Shown here in pieces: positions 13,716-18,230 of a DNA stretch of 18,230 nt. Within the stretch, counting starts at the first letter, position 1. Each line of letters starts with the position of its first letter. This DNA comes from Lentisphaeria bacterium (GTDB lineage: Bacteria; Verrucomicrobiota; Lentisphaeria; Victivallales; Victivallaceae). Position numbers and translations under genes: made by a program. The notes under the pieces were generated by a model. It worked only from the letters and a program-made list of their open reading frames with translations. It had not been told where the DNA came from and searched no databases. Where the stretch lies: contig CAAGDG010000171.1 in NCBI GenBank assembly GCA_900768515.1, forward strand, positions 1 to 18,230, in the 5' to 3' direction.

Positions 13716-15011
13716 ATGCAAACGACCATTTCCTTCTGTCGCTCCCTCCCCCTCGCCGGAGAATTCGATGTCATCGTCGCCGGAGGCGGTCCCTCCGGCT
13801 GCGCCGCCGCCGTCGCCGCATCCCGGCTCGGTGCCCGAGTCCTTCTGATCGAGGGCACCTTCATGCTCGGCGGCATGGGCACCGCCGGCATGGTCCCGGC
13901 ATGGTGCCCCTTCTCCGACAAGGAGAAAATCATCTACAAGGGAATCGCCGAGGAGGTGTTCCGCGCCTCCTGGACCGAGATCACCCATCCCGATCCAAAC
14001 TGCTACGACTGGGTCCCCATCGACGCGGAACAGCTCAAATTCGTCTATGATGAAATGACCGGAAAGGCCGGCGTCAACCTTCTCTTCGGCGTCCAGTTCG
14101 CCGCCGTCGAAATGCGCGACAGCCGCACCGTCGACGCCATCATCACCTCCTCCAAGCAGGGACTTCAGGCCTGGCGCGCCAGAGTCTATGTCGACTGCAC
14201 CGGCGACGGCGACCTCGCCGCCCGCGCCGGCGCCGGGTTCGAACTGGCGGACAAACCCCAGCTCGCAACTCTCTGCTTCCTGCTTTCCGGTGTAAATTCC
14301 GAGGCCTACCGCAAGGGGCCCTGGCTCCACAACCACAATCCGGACAGTCCGATCCATAAAATCGTCGCCTCCGACCGCTACCCGCTGATCCGCGATCCAC
14401 ACTTCTGCCAGTGCCTGACCGCCGAAGGCACGGTCGGATTCAACGCCGGACACCTCGACCCGGTCAGCTCCCTCTCCGACGCCAGCCTCAGCAACGCCAT
14501 GCGCCAGGGACGGAAAATGGCCCGCGAATATCTCCGCGCCCTCCGGAACGAATGTCCGGACCGGTTCGGACATGCCGAACTTGTCGCCACCGCCTCCCTC
14601 CCCGGCATCCGCGAAGGACGCCGCATCGAATGCGAATACCGCGTCACCGTCGACGACTACCTCGCACGGCGCTCCTTCCCCGACGAAATCGGCCGCAACT
14701 GTTACTATATCGACGTCCACGGCACGCCGGAAACCGAAAAAATCAAACGTTATGAACGCGGAGAAAGCCACGGCATCCCCTACCGCTGCCTGGTTCCCCG
14801 GGCGCTCGACAACGTCATGGTCGCCGGCCGGTCCGTCTCCAGCGACCGGTACGCAAACGGCAGCCTCCGTGTGATGCCGGTCTGCCTTGTAACCGGACAG
14901 GCCGCCGGAACCGCGGCGAAACTGCTCGCCGACAACGGAGGAACCGCCCGGGAGCTCGACACCGGAAAGCTCCGCGCGGTTCTCCGCGAAAACGGCGCTT
15001 ATTTTCTCTGA
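13716..15011 (+). CDS. FAD-dependent oxidoreductase (FAD_oxidored family)
   Basis: 431-residue cytoplasmic flavoprotein. The N-terminal Rossmann loop VAGGGPSGCAAA (GGGPSG at 23-28) and acidic LLIE at about 43-46 bind FAD. TFMLGGMGTAGMVPAW follows as in FAD_oxidored (PF12831-type) proteins. YVDCTGDGDLAARAGAGFE is the conserved second nucleotide motif. The C-terminus has NVMVAGRSVSSDRYANGSLR and a GQAAGTAA helix that closes the flavin site. No signal peptide is evident. AGGAG lies seven bases before the ATG. It has its own promoter, and tyrA behind it has another, so it may be monocistronic. Members of this family are often found near polysaccharide-use genes in Planctomycetes, Verrucomicrobia and Lentisphaerae, but the substrate is unknown. 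Confidence 0.9.
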   Translation: MQTTISFCRSLPLAGEFDVIVAGGGPSGCAAAVAASRLGARVLLIEGTFMLGGMGTAGMVPAWCPFSDKEKIIYKGIAEEVFRASWTEITHPDPNCYDWVPIDAEQLKFVYDEMTGKAGVNLLFGVQFAAVEMRDSRTVDAIITSSKQGLQAWRARVYVDCTGDGDLAARAGAGFELADKPQLATLCFLLSGVNSEAYRKGPWLHNHNPDSPIHKIVASDRYPLIRDPHFCQCLTAEGTVGFNAGHLDPVSSLSDASLSNAMRQGRKMAREYLRALRNECPDRFGHAELVATASLPGIREGRRIECEYRVTVDDYLARRSFPDEIGRNCYYIDVHGTPETEKIKRYERGESHGIPYRCLVPRALDNVMVAGRSVSSDRYANGSLRVMPVCLVTGQAAGTAAKLLADNGGTARELDTGKLRAVLRENGAYFL

Positions 15012-15020
15012 CCCGGCCGC

Positions 15021-15049
15021 TTGTAACCGGAACGGAGTCATGTTATATT
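15021..15049 (+). promoter_or_regulatory. Predicted promoter of tyrA
   Basis: TTGTAA (15021-15026) and TATATT (15044-15049) with a 17-base spacer predict a start near 15056, about 25 bases before the tyrA start codon. It begins 10 bases after the stop of the FAD oxidoreductase gene, and no terminator is visible between the two genes. Confidence 0.55.
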
Positions 15050-15079
15050 AAAAGGATTGACTAACATCCAGGAATCAGC

Positions 15080-15964
15080 TTGAACATGAACCGTTCTCTA
15101 CCGACTCTGCTCATCGTCGGACTCGGGCTGCTGGGCGCGTCGCTCGGAATGGCCCTCCGGGGCGGGTCGTACCGCCGCCTCGGCTGGACCCGGCGTCCCA
15201 ACATCCGCCGCTGGGCGGTCGACTGCGACGTCGTCGATGAAACCGACGACGATCTCGACCGGCTGATCGCACAGGCCGACCTGACCGTCTTCGCCCTGCC
15301 GGTTCCCCAGATCATCGAATTTCTCAATTCTCACGCGGAGGCCTGGCGCCCCGGCGCCGTCGTCACCGATATGGGCAGCGTCAAATCCGCGGTGATGGCG
15401 GCAGGCGGGCGCCTTGCGGAACGGGGCGTCCATTTCGTAGGGGGACACCCGATGGCCGGCACGGAAAAGTCCGGACCGGAATCCGCGTTCCCCGAACTTT
15501 ATTCCAACGCCGACGTCTTCGTCTGCCCCGCCGCCGACTCTCCGGAATCCGCGGTCGAGGCGGTCGAAGCCCTCTGGCGCACGGTGGGGACCCGGACTTC
15601 CCGGATCGACGCAGCCCGCCACGACGACCTGGTGGCCCACACCAGCCACGTGCTGCACATCGTTGCCTCCGCGCTCGCGTTGAGCATTCTGGAGGCGCCG
15701 AACGAGGCGACCCGCAGGGAGCGCTTCAGCGGCTGCGCGACCGGATTCCGCGACACCTCCCGGATCGCGTCGAGCAATCCGCTGATGTGGCGGGAGATCA
15801 TTGAAAACAACCGCGAGGCGGTACTGACCGCAATGCGCGACTTTGAAACCAGCTATCAGCGGTTCCGCGCCCTGATCGAGGAAGGAAATTTCGACGAGTT
15901 CGAACGGGAGTTCGCCCGCGGCAAACTCCTGCGCGACAGCTGGGTGGAATACAAGAACCGTTAA
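15080..15964 (+). CDS. tyrA: Prephenate dehydrogenase (TyrA family)
   Basis: NAD(P)-dependent oxidative decarboxylation of prephenate (or dehydrogenation of arogenate) in tyrosine synthesis. 294 residues. GLGLLG (14-19) is the Rossmann loop. DMGSVK (97-102), GGHPMAGTEKSG (121-132) and HDDLVAHTSHVLH (181-193) are the TyrA signatures, including the conserved His of the SHxxH segment. The all-helical dimerisation domain follows with FRDTSRIASSNPLMW. There is no fused chorismate mutase or ACT domain. The start codon is probably TTG at 15080, because AGGA lies six bases before it; ATG at 15086 is the alternative. It leads a probable operon with the ABC ATPase (53-base gap) and the epimerase. Confidence 0.92.
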   Translation: MNMNRSLPTLLIVGLGLLGASLGMALRGGSYRRLGWTRRPNIRRWAVDCDVVDETDDDLDRLIAQADLTVFALPVPQIIEFLNSHAEAWRPGAVVTDMGSVKSAVMAAGGRLAERGVHFVGGHPMAGTEKSGPESAFPELYSNADVFVCPAADSPESAVEAVEALWRTVGTRTSRIDAARHDDLVAHTSHVLHIVASALALSILEAPNEATRRERFSGCATGFRDTSRIASSNPLMWREIIENNREAVLTAMRDFETSYQRFRALIEEGNFDEFEREFARGKLLRDSWVEYKNR

Positions 15965-16017
15965 CGGACGTCCTCGCCGCGCAGTGGCCGGCAGGACCGG
16001 AAAAAGCGAAAATCATC

Positions 16018-16809
16018 ATGGCAAAAGAGTTGGCAATCGACGTCAAGCACGCTTCCGTCTTCCTGGGCGGACGGGAGATCATCCACGACCTCAACTGGTC
16101 CGTCGAACGCGGCGGACGCTGCTTCATCCTCGGCGCGAACGGCGCCGGGAAAACCACCCTGGTCAAAATGCTCATGGGATATGCCTGGCCCAAGTTCGGA
16201 GCGGAAGTCACCGTGCTCGGACAGCGCTTCGGCGAAAGCAACCTCGTCGAACTGCGCAAGCGGATCGCATGGGTCAGCCCCTGCATGCAGCAGTTCACCG
16301 GAACCGAATGGACCGGGCTGGAAATGGTCATCTCCGGCATCGACGCCACCCTCGGACTCTTCCGCAAACCCACGGAGGAGGAGATCCGGACCGCGACCGA
16401 GCTCATGACCCGGTTCCGCTGCGCCCACCTCGCCGACCAGCCGATCTTCACCATGTCCAGCGGAGAACAGGTCAAAATCCTGATCGCGCGCGCCCTGCTG
16501 ACAAAACCGGATCTGGTCATCCTCGACGAACCGAGCGTCTACCTCGATATGGCCGGCCGGGAGTTCCTGCTCGGGGAGATCGACAACATCGCACGCAAGC
16601 TGCCCGACACCACCATCATCTTCATCACCCAGCGGATCGAGGATATTCTCCCGGTCTTCCATCAGGGCATGATCATCGCCAACGGCCGGGTCGAAAGCGC
16701 CGGAAACCGCGAGGAGATCCTCGACGAACAGAACCTCTCCCACGCATTCGGCCTGCCGATCCGCCTGCTCCGGAACAAGGCGGGACGCTACTGGGCGATG
16801 CTGGAGTAA
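16018..16809 (+). CDS. Stand-alone ABC transporter-type ATPase (ModF/YlmA-like)
   Basis: 263-residue single ABC domain. Walker A GANGAGKT (39-46), a Q-loop region near VSPCMQQ (86-92), an unusual signature MSSGEQ (146-151) in place of LSGGQ, and Walker B LVILDE (166-171). The H-loop position reads ITQR, so Gln205 occupies the place of the switch histidine (usually T-H-H/R in this subgroup). The C-terminal GRYWAML resembles YlmA/ModF-type proteins. No permease or binding protein is next to it, so it may work with a distant permease or in a non-transport role. Its ribosome binding site is weak (GGAAAAAG rather far from the ATG). The epimerase gene starts seven bases after its stop. Confidence 0.88.
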   Translation: MAKELAIDVKHASVFLGGREIIHDLNWSVERGGRCFILGANGAGKTTLVKMLMGYAWPKFGAEVTVLGQRFGESNLVELRKRIAWVSPCMQQFTGTEWTGLEMVISGIDATLGLFRKPTEEEIRTATELMTRFRCAHLADQPIFTMSSGEQVKILIARALLTKPDLVILDEPSVYLDMAGREFLLGEIDNIARKLPDTTIIFITQRIEDILPVFHQGMIIANGRVESAGNREEILDEQNLSHAFGLPIRLLRNKAGRYWAMLE

Positions 16810-16816
16810 TACCGCG

Positions 16817-18031
16817 ATGAAAACCGTCAATGAACTCATCCTCCGCTACCGGAGCGAACTTGCCGACTCCGTCACTCCTTTCTGGGAGAAGACGTTCGAT
16901 TCCGTCAACGGCGGATTCTTCAACATGATCGACCGCGACGGCTCCATCTTCGACCGGACCAAATTCCCCACCATGCAGTGGCGCGCCATCTACATGTTCG
17001 CCCGGCTTCACAACTCGGAGTTCCGCCGGGAGGGGTGGCTCGAAAAGGCGGTCCGCGGCTTTGACTTCTGTACGGAGAAACTCCGCGGCGAAGACGGCTC
17101 CTATCCGGCCGCCTGCGGCGAAGACGGCTCCAACCAGGTTCCAGGAGGAAAATTCAACATCCTCTGCGAAAGTTACGCCGCAATCGCCGCCGCCGAACTC
17201 TTCCGGGCCACCGGTGAGAAACGCTACCGCGACGAGGCCGCTTCCGCCTTCCACGTATTCAACGGCCGGATCCGCGAAAGCGAACAGCCCCGGGAGGACA
17301 ACCGCCCGACGGCCGGCGCCGCCTTCGGTTCCCGCTCCATGCTCCGCGCCGGCGGCGTCAAAAGGCTCGGGCTGCAGATGCACCTCTGCACCACCGCCGC
17401 GATTCTATACGAGATTTTCGGACCGGATTTCGAGGAGTGCGGCTCCATCCTGAACCGGACGCTCGACACCCTCCCCGAATTCCGCCACCCCGAACTCGGA
17501 CGCTGGATCGAAACCAGACGGCTCGACGGATCGTTCGATTTCGACAATCCGATGGGCCGGCTGATCGTCACCGGACACGGCTTCGAAACCATCTGCTTCA
17601 TGGCCCACGCCGCGGAAACCGCCGGCCGCGAGGACATTCTCAGGCGAATTCCGGACTGGGTCGATGAACTCTGCCGCCGCACCCGAACCCCGGAAGGGGG
17701 GATTCCGCACATGGAGGACGCCCTCGGCCGCCCGGTCTGCGATCCGGGTCTCGCAGCCAGAAGCTGGTGGAGCCACTGCGAGGCGCTCGCCGCCATCGCC
17801 TGGGCATGGAAGCTGGACGGGGGCGACCGTTTCCGGGAATGTTTCCTTGCGTTTGACGAATTGACCTGGCGGTACTTCCGCGATCCGGAGTACCCGGAGT
17901 GGTTCAGTTTCGTCTCCCCGCGCGGCGAACCGCTGGTGCTCATCAAGGGAAGCATGCTCAAGACGTTCTTCCACCTGCCCCGGATGCTGCTGGTCTGCCT
18001 GGACTGCTTCCGGAGCATCGCGGCGCGATAA
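16817..18031 (+). CDS. N-acylglucosamine / cellobiose 2-epimerase family protein (AGE)
   Basis: 404-residue (alpha/alpha)6-barrel enzyme of the AGE superfamily, which epimerises or isomerises sugars at C2. Family features are visible: QWRAIYMFARL (Arg56, Arg63), NILCESYAAIAAAELF (about 114-129), QMHLCTTA with His about 189, TGHGFE with His about 254, WWSHCEALAA near 318-326 and FHLPRML near 385-391. Both C-terminal histidines used for proton transfer are thus present. The Shine-Dalgarno GGAG lies inside the end of the ABC gene seven bases upstream, suggesting coupling. Whether the substrate is a free hexose, N-acylglucosamine or a disaccharide cannot be decided from sequence. There is no intrinsic terminator with a plus-strand U-run after it. 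Confidence 0.93.
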   Translation: MKTVNELILRYRSELADSVTPFWEKTFDSVNGGFFNMIDRDGSIFDRTKFPTMQWRAIYMFARLHNSEFRREGWLEKAVRGFDFCTEKLRGEDGSYPAACGEDGSNQVPGGKFNILCESYAAIAAAELFRATGEKRYRDEAASAFHVFNGRIRESEQPREDNRPTAGAAFGSRSMLRAGGVKRLGLQMHLCTTAAILYEIFGPDFEECGSILNRTLDTLPEFRHPELGRWIETRRLDGSFDFDNPMGRLIVTGHGFETICFMAHAAETAGREDILRRIPDWVDELCRRTRTPEGGIPHMEDALGRPVCDPGLAARSWWSHCEALAAIAWAWKLDGGDRFRECFLAFDELTWRYFRDPEYPEWFSFVSPRGEPLVLIKGSMLKTFFHLPRMLLVCLDCFRSIAAR

Positions 18032-18042
18032 CCCGGCCCCTG

Positions 18043-18083
18043 AAAAAAATCTTCGCAGCCCGGAGAAACGCCGGACTGCGAAG
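18043..18083 (-). terminator. Intrinsic terminator of the minus-strand gene at the right edge
   Basis: CTTCGCAG (18051-18058) pairs with CTGCGAAG (18076-18083), extended past one mismatch by CCGG/CCGG (18060-18063, 18071-18074). On the minus strand it is followed by T-rich sequence opposite the A-run at 18043-18049. It lies 46 bases beyond the stop of the partial minus-strand gene and in the short gap after the convergent epimerase gene. Confidence 0.75.
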
Positions 18084-18094
18084 CAAGCGGGGAT

Positions 18095-18117
18095 CCGGAC
18101 CGCATTCCGCGGTCCGG
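18095..18117. repeat. Second GC hairpin between convergent genes
   Basis: CCGGACCGC (18095-18103) and its exact reverse complement GCGGTCCGG (18109-18117) flank a five-base loop. No U-run follows on either strand, so it is not by itself a classic terminator. It may stabilise the 3' ends of the convergent transcripts. Confidence 0.5.
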
Positions 18118-18128
18118 CCGGTGGCATT

Positions 18129-18230
18129 TCAGCGGGTCAGATGGTAGGCCGAAACCCCGCCGGGAAATTTACAGGTGTCCGCGGTAAACCGGAGCACCCC
18201 GTCCTTGAACTCCCCTTTGACCTCTCCGGC
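18129..18230 (-). CDS. C-terminal 33 residues of an unidentified protein, cut by window edge
   Basis: On the minus strand an open frame enters from the right edge and stops with TGA at 18131-18129. It reads GEFKDGVLRFTADT, then CKFPGGVSAYHLTR. The alternating hydrophobic pattern suggests beta strands at the end of an extracellular-type or glycan-active protein, but too little is present to name a family. The in-frame run to the edge and the well-formed terminator downstream support it as a real gene end. Confidence 0.6.
   Translation of the reverse strand, partial: AGEVKGEFKDGVLRFTADTCKFPGGVSAYHLTR

Noticed and set aside
13596..15041. 481-residue minus-strand open frame opposite the FAD oxidoreductase
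   Set aside because: Gly/Val/Ala/Asp-rich antisense sequence without motifs; the plus strand has a promoter, a ribosome site and FAD-binding motifs.
1..18230. CRISPR arrays, tRNA or rRNA genes, insertion sequences
   Set aside because: Looked for regularly spaced repeats, tRNA cloverleaf-type sequence and transposase motifs with terminal repeats; none seen. Diverged copies could be missed by eye.

Overview
The window reads as a chromosomal segment of a fairly GC-rich anaerobic bacterium with well-formed AGGAGG-type ribosome binding sites. The indolepyruvate oxidoreductase/aryl-CoA ligase set, a lone FAD_oxidored-type protein and an AGE-type sugar epimerase would fit a gut anaerobe of the Lentisphaerota (Victivallis-like). 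That placement is an inference from gene style, not something the sequence proves.

Positions 1-2280 look like a phage-derived or mobile accessory patch. A minus-strand cassette holds a membrane-anchored coiled-coil protein (571-158), an overlapping 48-residue protein (168-22) and the start of a third gene (GTG at 4-2). This resembles the gp25-gp26-gp27 order of Mu-like phages. To its right is a lambda/Mu-style regulatory switch: a minus-strand XRE repressor (1301-921), an AT-rich divergent control region with a perfect 13-bp inverted repeat (1314-1345), a 60-residue Cro/Ner-like protein (1469-1651) and a 197-residue protein with two related helix-turn-helix segments (1686-2279).

Positions 2281-13490 are one long minus-strand operon. 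In order of transcription it runs: promoter (13490-13462), leader with a candidate attenuator, nusA, infB, rbfA, a DHH/DHHA1 phosphoesterase (NrnA-like), truB, a 494-residue gene of unknown function, iorA, iorB, a double ACT-domain gene, an aryl-CoA ligase (paaK family), and an intrinsic terminator at 2316-2281. Most gaps are under 40 bases, and several genes overlap. A housekeeping transcription/translation operon is therefore continued by an aryl-pyruvate/aryl-acetyl-CoA module. The ligase plus oxidoreductase could convert arylacetates to arylpyruvates for aromatic amino acid synthesis, or run the other way as an amino acid fermentation route. The ACT protein is a plausible amino acid sensor.

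Positions 13491-18230 are mostly plus strand: an FAD-dependent oxidoreductase with its own promoter, then tyrA (prephenate dehydrogenase) with its own promoter, a stand-alone ABC ATPase, and an N-acylglucosamine/cellobiose 2-epimerase family protein. At the right edge is the C-terminus of a minus-strand gene with its own terminator. No tRNA, rRNA, CRISPR array or intact insertion sequence was seen.
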